Origin: an uncultured Saprospiraceae bacterium
GTDB taxonomy: Bacteria; Bacteroidota; Bacteroidia; Chitinophagales; Saprospiraceae
Direction: 5' to 3'
Length of the DNA stretch: 42,447 nt
NCBI GenBank assembly: GCA_937934275.1
Contig: CALHAM010000002.1
Location: forward strand, 1-42,447
Position numbers and translations under genes: made by a program. Below are positions 18,501 through 24,744 of the stretch, piece by piece; the first letter of the stretch is position 1, and each line of letters begins with the position of its first letter. The notes under the pieces were generated by a model that was not told the DNA's origin, ran no database searches, and saw only the letters and a list, made by a program, of their open reading frames with translations.

Positions 18501-20864
18501 ATCGAATTCGGCCGTCTCTATGCAAACGCCCCCTGCACTAACGGTAACCGTATATGTGCCGGGCGCCAAGCCGTTGATGTTCGGTGTTGTAGCGCCCGTA
18601 GACCACGTGTAGGTGTAGTTGCCCGCAGGCGATACCGAGAGCGAAATACTGCCGTTGCCGCCAATGCAAGTAGTGTTTGGCGCGGCGTTGCCGTCGACAC
18701 TGAAGGGTAGGTTTTCGTTGTCCACATCAGTGTTCGACACAGTAGAGCAACCATTAGCCCCCGTAACGGTAACCGCATAGGCGCCGGCAGGAATGTTGCT
18801 GATGCTCGGCGTCGTTGCGCCCGTAGACCACAGATACGTGTACGGCCCCTGACCACCCGATACGCTCAGGGAAATGCTCCCATTCGGCAACTCACAAGTA
18901 CTGGGCGTAGCGCTGGCGCTGACGTTAGGCTCGAGCGGCTCATCGGGCACGTCGAATTCGGCCGTCTCCGTACAAGACCCTCCTGCGCTGACCACGACGG
19001 TGTACATGCCGGGAGGTAAACTATTGATGTTGGGCGTAGTGGCCCCCGTAGACCAGGTATACGTATAGTTACCCGCGGGCGAAACGGACAGCGATATGCT
19101 GCCGTTGCCACCAATGCAGGTAGTGTTGGAAATCACGTTGCCGTTAATGAAAATAGGTGGGTTTTCGTTATCCACGTCCACCTCCAAGGTAGATGTACAG
19201 CCGTTTGCTCCGGTAACGATAACACTGTACGTGCCTGCCATAATGGCTGAGAGGTCCTCTGTGGTAGCGCCGTTCGACCACTCGAAGGTGTAAGGCGATA
19301 CGCCGCCTGTAACCGTGAGGTTGATGCTGCCGTTGGGCAGGTCACACGTTGTATTTGTGGCTGTGGCGCTCAGGTTGGGCGTATTCGGCTGGTCATCTAC
19401 CGTGAACTCCGCCGTTTCGGAGCAGGTTACACCCGTGGTTACCGTAACCGTATAGGTTCCAGGTTCGAGGTTGCTGATGCTGGTTGTATTCTCACCATTC
19501 GACCACTGGTAGGTGTAGGTTCCCGTTGGGCTAACACTCGTATTGATGGCTCCATTACCTCCTATACAGGTGGTATTTGCCTGCACACTGCCACTAATGA
19601 CAATGTTTATTTGGTCGTCCTCCACCGTCGCCGTCCGTACAACGGTGCAGCCATTGCCATCGGTAACGGTTACGGTGTATTCTCCGGCAGAAAGATTGCT
19701 TAGATTTTGGGTGTTGGCTCCATTTGACCAATCAAAGCTGTAGGGGTTATTCCCGCCGCCGTAGTTGAGGTTAATGGACCCATTACCTATACCGCATTCT
19801 TCGTTGGTCGGCACTGCCTGAGCATTGAGGTTGATTTGGGTGATGGTGGCCGAACCCGACACCGTGCCCGTACAGTTACCCATTTCCGTAGCTACGCTGA
19901 CAAGTGTGTAAGTGCCCGGCTGGGTGGCTTGAAAGGTGTAGGGGTTCTCATTGGTAGTAATAGCGGGTTGGTTGTTGCCGTTGATGGCGTAAGTGAACAC
20001 CCAAGGCCCTTCCCCCGTAAACGATACGTTCAGCTCTACGGGCTGCGGGTTATCGGCGCAGATGATGCCGCTCCCCGATATCTGAGCCGTTGGACGCTCG
20101 ATGACCTCAATCTCGAAGCATTGGGTGTTTGGGTTGGAGTAGCACAGATTGGATACCTGCACGCACAACTCAACTGGCCCACTATAGTTGTTCGACCAGT
20201 TAATGGTGATGTTGCGCGAACCTTGACCATTAATGGTGCCTGCGCTCGAAGGAGTCAGCGTCCAGGTATACACGGTAGCCGCCGTTACGGGCGCTATGTT
20301 AAAAGGCGTAGAGGACCCTTGGCATACCGGCGACGTCCCATTGATAGGGCCTGGGTCATTCGGCGGAACACCCACCGTAGAGCCAGAAAGTACATTGATG
20401 GTATAGTTGCATACATTGCCCGCACAGCCATCGAGCACGAAGTAGTAAATCTGGCCCACCACGTAGTTGTTCGAAGTAAGGGTAAAGGGGTTTTGCGTAC
20501 AAGCACATTGCAACGCCATAGCCTGCCAAGGCGGCCCACAACCGGCGTAAATACCGGCCTGCAAGCCCATATTCGGCCCTTGCGTGCAGTTGCTCGGCAC
20601 TACCTGAATGCTGATGCTCGTGCTGCCCGCAAAAAAGGCAAACCATTCGTCGTTGTTGAGTTGCCAACCCGGACACCCCGGAAAGCTCTGGGGCGTATTG
20701 TTGTTATTGATGGTGTTGCAATAGCCGTGCAAGTTTTCGCATAGAATGGGTGCCTCAGGGCAGGTGTTCCCCGCATCCGGAAAACCCGGAGGAGGGCACT
20801 GAGCAGCGGCCTCCCACTTAAGCAACAGGCACAACGCGAAAAGTAAGGTGTAACAAGAGTTCAT
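12282..20864 (-). CDS. Giant T9SS-exported SprB-like repeat adhesin
   Basis: The 2860-residue protein has a signal peptide ending near AAAQ (residue 22). A Cys-rich N-terminal domain of about 140 residues follows, then two Ig/PKD-like modules, 22 SprB-type repeats of about 75 residues in strict A-B alternation, and two further repeats outside the alternation. Several PKD/Ig-like modules come next, then one late SprB-like unit (CTGDRGAIIVDS region). It closes with the gliding-motility-associated C-terminal domain (NVFKPDSEGEN...WDGRFLGQPMNPGVFAYYA), the type B sorting signal of T9SS. Nearly every repeat has two cysteines, suggesting one disulfide per unit. It is likely a surface filament for adhesion or gliding. 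Start at 20864 is set by the signal peptide; an earlier in-frame start at 20912 overlaps the -7 box. Confidence 0.9.
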   Translation of the reverse strand: MNSCYTLLFALCLLLKWEAAAQCPPPGFPDAGNTCPEAPILCENLHGYCNTINNNNTPQSFPGCPGWQLNNDEWFAFFAGSTSISIQVVPSNCTQGPNMGLQAGIYAGCGPPWQAMALQCACTQNPFTLTSNNYVVGQIYYFVLDGCAGNVCNYTINVLSGSTVGVPPNDPGPINGTSPVCQGSSTPFNIAPVTAATVYTWTLTPSSAGTINGQGSRNITINWSNNYSGPVELCVQVSNLCYSNPNTQCFEIEVIERPTAQISGSGIICADNPQPVELNVSFTGEGPWVFTYAINGNNQPAITTNENPYTFQATQPGTYTLVSVATEMGNCTGTVSGSATITQINLNAQAVPTNEECGIGNGSINLNYGGGNNPYSFDWSNGANTQNLSNLSAGEYTVTVTDGNGCTVVRTATVEDDQINIVISGSVQANTTCIGGNGAINTSVSPTGTYTYQWSNGENTTSISNLEPGTYTVTVTTGVTCSETAEFTVDDQPNTPNLSATATNTTCDLPNGSINLTVTGGVSPYTFEWSNGATTEDLSAIMAGTYSVIVTGANGCTSTLEVDVDNENPPIFINGNVISNTTCIGGNGSISLSVSPAGNYTYTWSTGATTPNINSLPPGMYTVVVSAGGSCTETAEFDVPDEPLEPNVSASATPSTCELPNGSISLSVSGGQGPYTYLWSTGATTPSISNIPAGAYAVTVTGANGCSTVSNTDVDNENLPFSVDGNAAPNTTCIGGNGSISLSVSPAGNYTYTWSTGATTPNINGLAPGTYTVTVSAGGVCIETAEFDVPDEPNVPNVFANPTGSTCELPNGSINVSVSGGVAPYTYLWSTGATTQNLVNIPSGNYTVTVTGANGCSTVEEVFVENENPPIDVFATIQPNTRCIGGNGSISITVSPPNPAYTYLWSTGATTPNIGNLPGGVYVLTVNGGGACVETFAFEVPNEPLEPFLNFSQTNATCGLSNGSITASAGGGAPPYTFQWSSGQTTAAINNVPAGFYQVTVTGSNGCTAEDAVFLENEDIPVFVDGTVTDKTSCAVNNGAVSLSYSPNNVTFSWSNGANTPNVNNLAVGTYTVTVSAGGTCTETAEFIVADATEVPVIVEEITPATCGFSNGIISLQVFDGIPPYSYQWAPPGGNTPNRNNLAAGNYGVTVTTSVGCTSVGFFTVPAETINIEISGTVSDNVSCTVPNGFIDIDLFPTAPYAYQWSNGRTTQDIFDVPAGTYTVTVTLGVGCSAEATFEVLDNTVPPNLSTSTTPAICGQSNGSASVSVSGGSSPYAFLWTGGGNTATISNRAPGVYTVTVTDFWGCSATASATIANTTIAINISGVVTPNTSCAAPNGAVNISASPNVPYTYSWSNGPTTQNLANVAAATYTVTVSAGVGCSATASFAVPNNTADPTPDFTVTPSICGLNNGAINTTVSAGTAPYQFAWSNNDTVPNLNNIFAGIYTVTVTDASGCTAVGTATVPNNASTFSLSGTVTPLTSCAADNGAIDLVVTPAGSYTYQWSSGQTTQDISGLPAGIYTVSVTEQGDCTASTTFIIPNNQLFAALNQTVTPELCDLGDGSIDLNISSGVPPFTIQWSNGQATEDLTNIAAGQYTVTVTGANGCSTTASAVVPANFIAFSIAGTPSPNTSCVAFNGAVSLTLNPPMPPQGPGYSFQWSNAANTPNLNNLPPGPYTVTVSAGGSCTNTASFNVVNAALPPNVAESVGAALCGQNSGFINLTVSGGASPYAFHWSNGATSKDLSGLTSGVYTVTITGANGCTTVRTYAVQENSLTPTLSTTPTPNTSCTAPNGAIHLSVLPTNLTYTYQWSSGQTTPNLSNLPPGDYTVTVNGGGSCTNTAVITVSNDTPAPTSSADIVSAFCGRSNGSIALTPDGGVLPYGFIWSNSAAVEDLVGVPSGAYTVTITGANGCSSTASFVVPEETIIPDVSAILTPVSSCVVSNGAIALTVMPANLNYTYLWSSGQTTPDLTGLAVGTYTVTVNGGGACVATATFAVVSATGTVVFDQLAPQHVRCFGEQTGAIQVSVSGGAAPYAFQWSPPVAGNPQSPTGLGAGTYTVTATDAAGCTAVGTVILQQPSSALQLSCAQANVVSEPGANDGAAALSLAGGTAPYTVFWAPPGASQSNLPSGSFAISNLGVGTYSAVVTDANGCTTTCSFDIQLLACETKVGAMSPELLSLCDSGCLTATYNPAGEFLEAGDVRQFILHEGSAAQIVGEIARNTVPTFCFDPARMIYGKTYYISAVAGNDDGAGNVVLSHFCTVVAPGTPVVFQPQPHASIAPPQPITCAHTQVLLSGASDLPGSTFVWTTAGGQIVGSPTSPIVSAARAGIYQLVVAVNGCSDTAAVQVQDIRNQPKATVVASPTSVFNCRVDQIVLTGGIEGTANANTIWLYNGTTYASGTLIQISAPGHYAFVLFDTLTQCSDTARIHIQENLNYPPLTAPTPEVLNCRNSTTTLIGGSSVPNVQLTWARLNGADTVVVGSGPNLSVSIAGTYLLIGLEPASGCTNVVSVVVQSDFAYPIADAGQPFSLYCFGQTAQLDGSASSGLPGMTYQWTTTNGAIVAGATTPTPTISRPGTYQLIVTNPANGCTDRDSVVIEPDAPVAYVTAKHPPCTGDRGAIIVDSIIGAQPPIRLSFDGGQTFTNSRLLTHLQPGNYTIFLTDANGCSTTQTVTIRQPQELEIALVPEVTIRLGETYLIEAKVNQPDSVLAQIRWAPSDGLSCDTCLLTEARVLRTTWYRLTVVSTTGCSNNALLRLQVDPSADVYIPNVFKPDSEGENAIFRIYANPLMVRRVKTFEVFSRWGERVHAYVDFFPDSPAHGWDGRFLGQPMNPGVFAYYAVVELVDGRELLFEGDVTLVR
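14373..14852 (-). repeat. Two SprB-like units outside the A-B alternation
   Basis: After the alternating block, two more units follow that both have the A-type core (SVSGGAAPYAFQWSPP and SLAGGTAPYTVFWAPP). Neither has the B-type SAGGxC end, so the A-B rhythm stops here. Confidence 0.7.
14853..19832 (-). repeat. Array of 22 alternating A/B SprB-like repeats (11 dimers)
   Basis: The block of 4980 bp codes for 22 units averaging about 226 bp (75 residues). Odd (A) units carry GG..PYTF.W and end in GANGCST-like residues. Even (B) units have NGSISLSVSPAGNYTY.W and end in SAGGSCTETAEF followed by DEP or N. The dimers beginning at 19376, 18926 and 18476 are the most alike; later ones have diverged. 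The repeats are coding, not CRISPR-like. Confidence 0.9.
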
Positions 20865-20911
20865 TTTTGAAAGCAGTTTGAGCAGAATAAAGAAATGCGC
20901 AAGAGCGAGCA

Positions 20912-20919
20912 TAAAGATA
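20912..20919 (-). promoter_or_regulatory. Probable -7 box of the giant adhesin promoter
   Basis: On the minus strand TATCTTTA matches seven of eight positions of TAnnTTTG, with a TTG about 22 bases upstream (20942-20944). It would give a 5' leader of roughly 40 bases before the ATG at 20864. Confidence 0.45.
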
Positions 20920-20987
20920 CCTTATTTCTTAAAAGGCGGCGCAAGCGCATTACTATAAGAGAAGGTGATCGAGAAAAATGGATTTTT

Positions 20988-21005
20988 GTTAGTTACGAAA
21001 CTAAC
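20988..21005. repeat. Perfect 7-bp inverted repeat with 4-base loop
   Basis: GTTAGTT (20988-20994) and AACTAAC (20999-21005) surround ACGA. Its place in the divergent spacer between adhesin and pepP would suit an operator, but no regulator is known. Confidence 0.4.
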
Positions 21006-21133
21006 CTATGAAGCGTTGCGCTTTGCGTCTATCAATGCGCCAAAAGCGACCAAACTTTGCTCGCACACGCTAAAAAAACAGGTGCTTTACTGGAGCTTAC
21101 TCTCGAGTGAGCAAGCCGGAACTCTACGCGATA

Positions 21134-21164
21134 TTTGCCCTCCTGCCAACTCATTGTAACTTGC
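21134..21164 (+). promoter_or_regulatory. Possible pepP promoter
   Basis: TTTG at 21134-21137 is followed after 19 bases by TAACTTGC at 21157-21164, a partial match to TAnnTTTG. The predicted start of transcription is about 15 bases before the ATG at 21185. Confidence 0.4.
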
Positions 21165-21184
21165 ACCTACAAGCACACCGCACC

Positions 21185-22579
21185 ATGTTCTCCACTCAAA
21201 CGTACATAGCCCGCCGCGCCCAACTAAAGAAAGCGCTGGGCAGCGGCCTCGTTCTGTTCCTTGGCAATCGCGAGGTAGGCATGAACTACGCCGCTAACCC
21301 TTATCCTTTTCGCCAAGACAGCACCTTCCTTTATTACTTTGCCATAGATAAGCCTGATTTAGCCGCCGTCCTAGATATCGACCACGACCGCGAAATCCTC
21401 TTCGGCGACGACCTCACCCTCGAAGACATCGTCTGGATGGGCCAGCAGCCTCGCCTGCGCGACCAAGCAGAGCACGCCGGCGTTCGCGAAGTGATGCCCT
21501 TACGCCGGCTGCCCGCCTTCTTAAAAAAAGCTCGCCGCTCTGGCCAAACCCTCCACTTCCTACCGCCCTACCGACCCGAGCATCAACTGGCGCTTAAAGA
21601 CTGGCTCGGCCTTGCACCAGCCCAACAAAAAGCTGCGGCCTCCGAGGCGCTCATCCGCGCCGTAGTGGCGCAACGCTCGTACAAGTCAGAGGAAGAAGTC
21701 GCTGAGCTGGAGCGCGCCGTCAACCTCACGGGCGATATGCACGTGGCGGCCATGAAAGCAGCTCGGGCAGGGCAGTTGGAAGCCGAACTGGCTGGATTGG
21801 TCGAAGGTATCGCCGTCAGCGCGGGCGGCCATCTGGCCTATCCGGTCATCCTAACTGTGCAGGGCCAAATCCTACACAACCACTACCACGGCAATACCCT
21901 GCAAGCCGGCCAACTGGTGCTGGGCGACTTTGGTGCCGAAACAGCCGCTCACTATGCCGGCGACCTGACGCGCACCTTCCCCGTTAGCGCTCGCTTTACG
22001 CCCAAACAGCGCGATATCTATCAAATTGTGCTCGACGCCCAACTGCACGCCATCTCCCTGCTGCGCCCTGGCGTGCGGTACTTGGAGGTACATCTGGCTG
22101 CCGCACGCTGCATCGCTGAAGGTTTGAAGGCCCTAGGTTTGATGCAAGGCGATATGGACGAGGCCGTCGCTCACGGGGCGCATGCCCTCTTCTTTCCTCA
22201 CGGTCTGGGCCACATGATCGGATTAGACGTGCACGACATGGAAAACCTCGGTGAAAACTACGTGGGCTATTCCGAAACCGTGCAACGCAGCACACAGTTC
22301 GGCACGGCTTACCTGCGCTTAGCACGCGAACTGGAACCGGGCTTCGTCCTGACCGTAGAGCCGGGCATCTATTTCATCCCGCAACTCATTCAGCAGTGGA
22401 AGCGGGCAAAGCACTGCGCAGCTTTTATCCACTACCCCGCCGTCGAGAAATACCGCTCCTTCGGCGGCATCCGAATTGAAGACAACGCCCTGATTGCGCC
22501 CGATGGGCACCGCATCTTAGGTAGACCCGTACCCAAAAGCATCGCCGAAGTGGAGGCCTTGCGATCCGCTGCCCACTAA
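21185..22579 (+). CDS. pepP: Xaa-Pro aminopeptidase (M24B, PepP family)
   Basis: The enzyme removes an N-terminal residue that precedes proline, using two metal ions. The 464-residue protein has the aminopeptidase P N-terminal domain (about 1-145) and the pita-bread catalytic domain. The five metal ligands can be placed: Asp248 (GDFGAE), Asp260 (AGDLTRTF), His344 (GLGHMIGLDVHD), Glu393 (VEPGIYF) and Glu433 (IRIEDN). No signal peptide, so it is cytoplasmic. ATG at 21185 is preferred because the extension from 21107 is not family-like and overlaps the promoter motif. Confidence 0.93.
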   Translation: MFSTQTYIARRAQLKKALGSGLVLFLGNREVGMNYAANPYPFRQDSTFLYYFAIDKPDLAAVLDIDHDREILFGDDLTLEDIVWMGQQPRLRDQAEHAGVREVMPLRRLPAFLKKARRSGQTLHFLPPYRPEHQLALKDWLGLAPAQQKAAASEALIRAVVAQRSYKSEEEVAELERAVNLTGDMHVAAMKAARAGQLEAELAGLVEGIAVSAGGHLAYPVILTVQGQILHNHYHGNTLQAGQLVLGDFGAETAAHYAGDLTRTFPVSARFTPKQRDIYQIVLDAQLHAISLLRPGVRYLEVHLAAARCIAEGLKALGLMQGDMDEAVAHGAHALFFPHGLGHMIGLDVHDMENLGENYVGYSETVQRSTQFGTAYLRLARELEPGFVLTVEPGIYFIPQLIQQWKRAKHCAAFIHYPAVEKYRSFGGIRIEDNALIAPDGHRILGRPVPKSIAEVEALRSAAH

Positions 22580-22602
22580 ACAGAAGCCTCGCTATTAGAT
22601 CG

Positions 22603-22635
22603 AAAAAAGCCTGCCCTGCATTGCGCAGAGCAGGC
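22603..22635 (-). terminator. Rho-independent terminator of the HtrA-type protease gene
   Basis: On the minus strand GCCTGC-T-CTGC pairs with GCAG-G-GCAGGC around a 5-nt loop and is followed by six T. It lies about 52 bases after the protease stop, in the convergent space with pepP. Confidence 0.85.
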
Positions 22636-22686
22636 ACATCAAAACAAAACGAAAAACCAACTTTTTCTTTTCTCAAATGGCCTATG

Positions 22687-23847
22687 TCAGTCGCCACGAC
22701 TCCGAAGCTGTACTTGTAACGTTTTTTCCCTGCCTTCTCGTACAACGGTGAGCGTTATCGTTTCGCCGACTTTGGAACGGCCAATGATTTCTTGTAATTC
22801 GGGCACAGAAGCAACGGGGCGTTGATTAACTCTGACGATGATATCGTTGACCCGAAGACCACCGCGTGCGGCAGAGCCTTGTGGGTCGAGCGCTTTTACC
22901 CACACTCCTTGGGTGAATGGCACGCCCAGGTAGTCGGCTATAGCGTTGTCCATGGGCGCAACATCCACCCCCATGTAAGCGCGGCGATACTTTCCATACT
23001 GAATGAGATCATCGGCGATGCGCTTGGCTAAATTGACGGGAATAGCGAAAGAATAACCCGCAAAGGCGCCCGTAGGTGAGGCAATAGCCGTGTTGATACC
23101 GATGAGCCGACCTTGCACATCCACCAATGCTCCCCCTGAGTTGCCCGGGTTGACGGCAGCGTCGGTTTGAATGAAAGACTCAATGGGCGCCCCTCGGCGA
23201 ATGATGTTAATATCGCGGCTCTTAGCACTGACGATGCCTGCCGTAACGGTAGAAGTGAGATCGAAGGGGTTGCCCACGGCCAATACCCATTCGCCTACGC
23301 GCACAGCATCGGAGTTGCCCAGTTCGATGGCCGGCAAGTTTGTCGCTTCTATCTTCAACACGGCCATGTCGGTGCTAGCGTCAGCACCCACCAGCCGAGC
23401 TTTGAATTCGCGCCCATCGTGTAGCGTAATTGTATACTCATCGGCAAACTCGATGACGTGGTTATTCGTCAAAATGTAGCCATCGCGCGTGTAAATAACG
23501 CCCGAACCCGTCCCTGAGCGCGGACGAATGTCTTCTTCAAAGAAGAACCGATCGCCAAAAAAGAAATGGAAGGGATTGGTGCGGCGATAGCGCTGTGCAG
23601 CGGTTTGAGGGCTTTCGCTGGCCTTAATGTGCACCACCGAAGGCATAGAGCGCTCTGCAGCACGCGTAAAATCAAACGATCCAGAGCCGGGACCCTCACT
23701 GTATTCGAAACGTACCTTCTGCGGCACCGGTGCTGATGATACCTTGGAGGCCGGCTCTTCCGTTTGGGTCTCTACCCACTTCATAGCGCCAAACACCACT
23801 AATCCTCCTACAGCGCCGGCTAACAGTGTGGACCAAAATTTATTCAT
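22687..23847 (-). CDS. HtrA/DegS-like trypsin-type serine protease with one PDZ domain
   Basis: The 386-residue protein is anchored by an N-terminal hydrophobic helix (about 5-22) and acts in the periplasm on misfolded or signal proteins. The trypsin-like domain (about 60-275) shows the triad His130 (LTNNHV), Asp160 (STDMAVL) and Ser237 (PGNSGGAL). One PDZ domain follows (about 285-385, GVDVAPM...GSAARGGLRVNDII). A single PDZ and a membrane anchor resemble DegS rather than two-PDZ DegP. ATG at 23847 starts the anchor; the frame's earlier start at 23874 is less likely. A terminator follows. Confidence 0.92.
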   Translation of the reverse strand: MNKFWSTLLAGAVGGLVVFGAMKWVETQTEEPASKVSSAPVPQKVRFEYSEGPGSGSFDFTRAAERSMPSVVHIKASESPQTAAQRYRRTNPFHFFFGDRFFFEEDIRPRSGTGSGVIYTRDGYILTNNHVIEFADEYTITLHDGREFKARLVGADASTDMAVLKIEATNLPAIELGNSDAVRVGEWVLAVGNPFDLTSTVTAGIVSAKSRDINIIRRGAPIESFIQTDAAVNPGNSGGALVDVQGRLIGINTAIASPTGAFAGYSFAIPVNLAKRIADDLIQYGKYRRAYMGVDVAPMDNAIADYLGVPFTQGVWVKALDPQGSAARGGLRVNDIIVRVNQRPVASVPELQEIIGRSKVGETITLTVVREGREKTLQVQLRSRGD

Positions 23848-23856
23848 AACGCGGTG

Positions 23857-23888
23857 TTGGTTTGCGATAGGCACTCCACCTACCTTTG
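23857..23888 (+). promoter_or_regulatory. Bacteroidota-type promoter, probably for the HD-domain gene
   Basis: TTGG at 23857-23860 or TTTG at 23861-23864 precedes an exact TACCTTTG at 23881-23888. The gene at 24005 is the only one downstream, with a leader of about 110 bases. Confidence 0.45.
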
Positions 23889-24004
23889 TTTTGAGCAGTA
23901 AGAAAAACGATTCAAGAGGCTATTTGCTTCAAACCCGTGTGTTCTTTAACTTCTCATTAACCTGATAAGATTAAATCCTCTGCAAAAATGCTGCTTGTCA
24001 CGCA

Positions 24005-24658
24005 ATGACTGCCCAAACCGAACTGCCGAACATTAAATTATTGAAGCGGAAGATTTCCTCTTCCAACGCCTTAGTAACAGCCGACGCTTATGCTTTGTTG
24101 CGACCGGAAACGGAACTAGAGCGACACCTGCTGACGCTGCCGGAATTCCAGCGTGGCCTGGTGTGGGGCGAACCGCGCTTTGGGCATCCGGAAGGGAAAA
24201 TCGCCCTGCACATACGCGAGGTATTGGAAAACATTGAGTGTATTGAAAACCTATCGGAAAGCATGCGCCGGCAATTGCGCCTGATAGCTTTGGTACACGA
24301 TACCTTCAAATATGCCGAAACGCGCACTCGCCCTCGCGATTGGAGCAAGCACCACGGGGTGCTGGCCCGCCGTTTTTTAGAACAATATACCGACGACCGC
24401 GCTGTCTTAGAGGTAGTAGAAACTCATGACGACGCCTACTACGCTTGGCTAGCTTCTAAAAATGAAAACTTTCGGCGGGAAAACCCGGAAAAAACGCTTG
24501 AGCAATTGCAAAAGAAAATCGGTCACTGCCTACAGCTGTACTACCTTTTCTTCAAATGCGACACTCAAACAGGCGACAAGCTCCAGGCACCTGTGCGCTG
24601 GTTGGAGCAAAACATGCCCGGCATTCAGCCCGTGCCGGTGCGCGAAGGCATATGGTAA
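24005..24658 (+). CDS. HD-domain protein (putative phosphohydrolase)
   Basis: The 217-residue protein carries the HD superfamily metal ligands: His in LHIREVLENIE (about residue 70), the His-Asp pair in LVHDTFKYAE (about 98-99), and a later HHG...THDDAYYAW region. Relatives hydrolyse phosphate bonds in nucleotides or second messengers, but no partner domain tells which. Upstream promoter and convergent neighbour suggest a single-gene unit. The substrate is unknown. Confidence 0.7.
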   Translation: MTAQTELPNIKLLKRKISSSNALVTADAYALLRPETELERHLLTLPEFQRGLVWGEPRFGHPEGKIALHIREVLENIECIENLSESMRRQLRLIALVHDTFKYAETRTRPRDWSKHHGVLARRFLEQYTDDRAVLEVVETHDDAYYAWLASKNENFRRENPEKTLEQLQKKIGHCLQLYYLFFKCDTQTGDKLQAPVRWLEQNMPGIQPVPVREGIW

Positions 24659-24744
24659 GGGCCTGCCGTTATTCTAAGCCCTTCGGAGCGATGGCAGAGC
24701 TTATTTAAACCGCCCACACAGACGCCTCGCAAAAACCGATAGGC

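Larger units (their letters stand above)
20865..21184. other. Divergent intergenic region between the giant adhesin and pepP
   Basis: The 320-bp spacer holds promoter motifs for both sides and a short perfect inverted repeat at 20988-21005. A second near-palindrome (GCTTACTC/GAGTGAGC) lies near 21098-21113. No gene is supported. Confidence 0.6.

Noticed and set aside
14373-19832. Regular direct repeats that could suggest a CRISPR array
   Set aside because: The period is about 226 bp, the repeats are coding and diverged, and there are no short identical repeats with unique spacers.
19836-20744. 302-residue forward frame opposite the giant adhesin
   Set aside because: It lies fully antisense to a well-supported coding region, is Arg/His-rich in the way of shadow frames, and has no recognisable motif.
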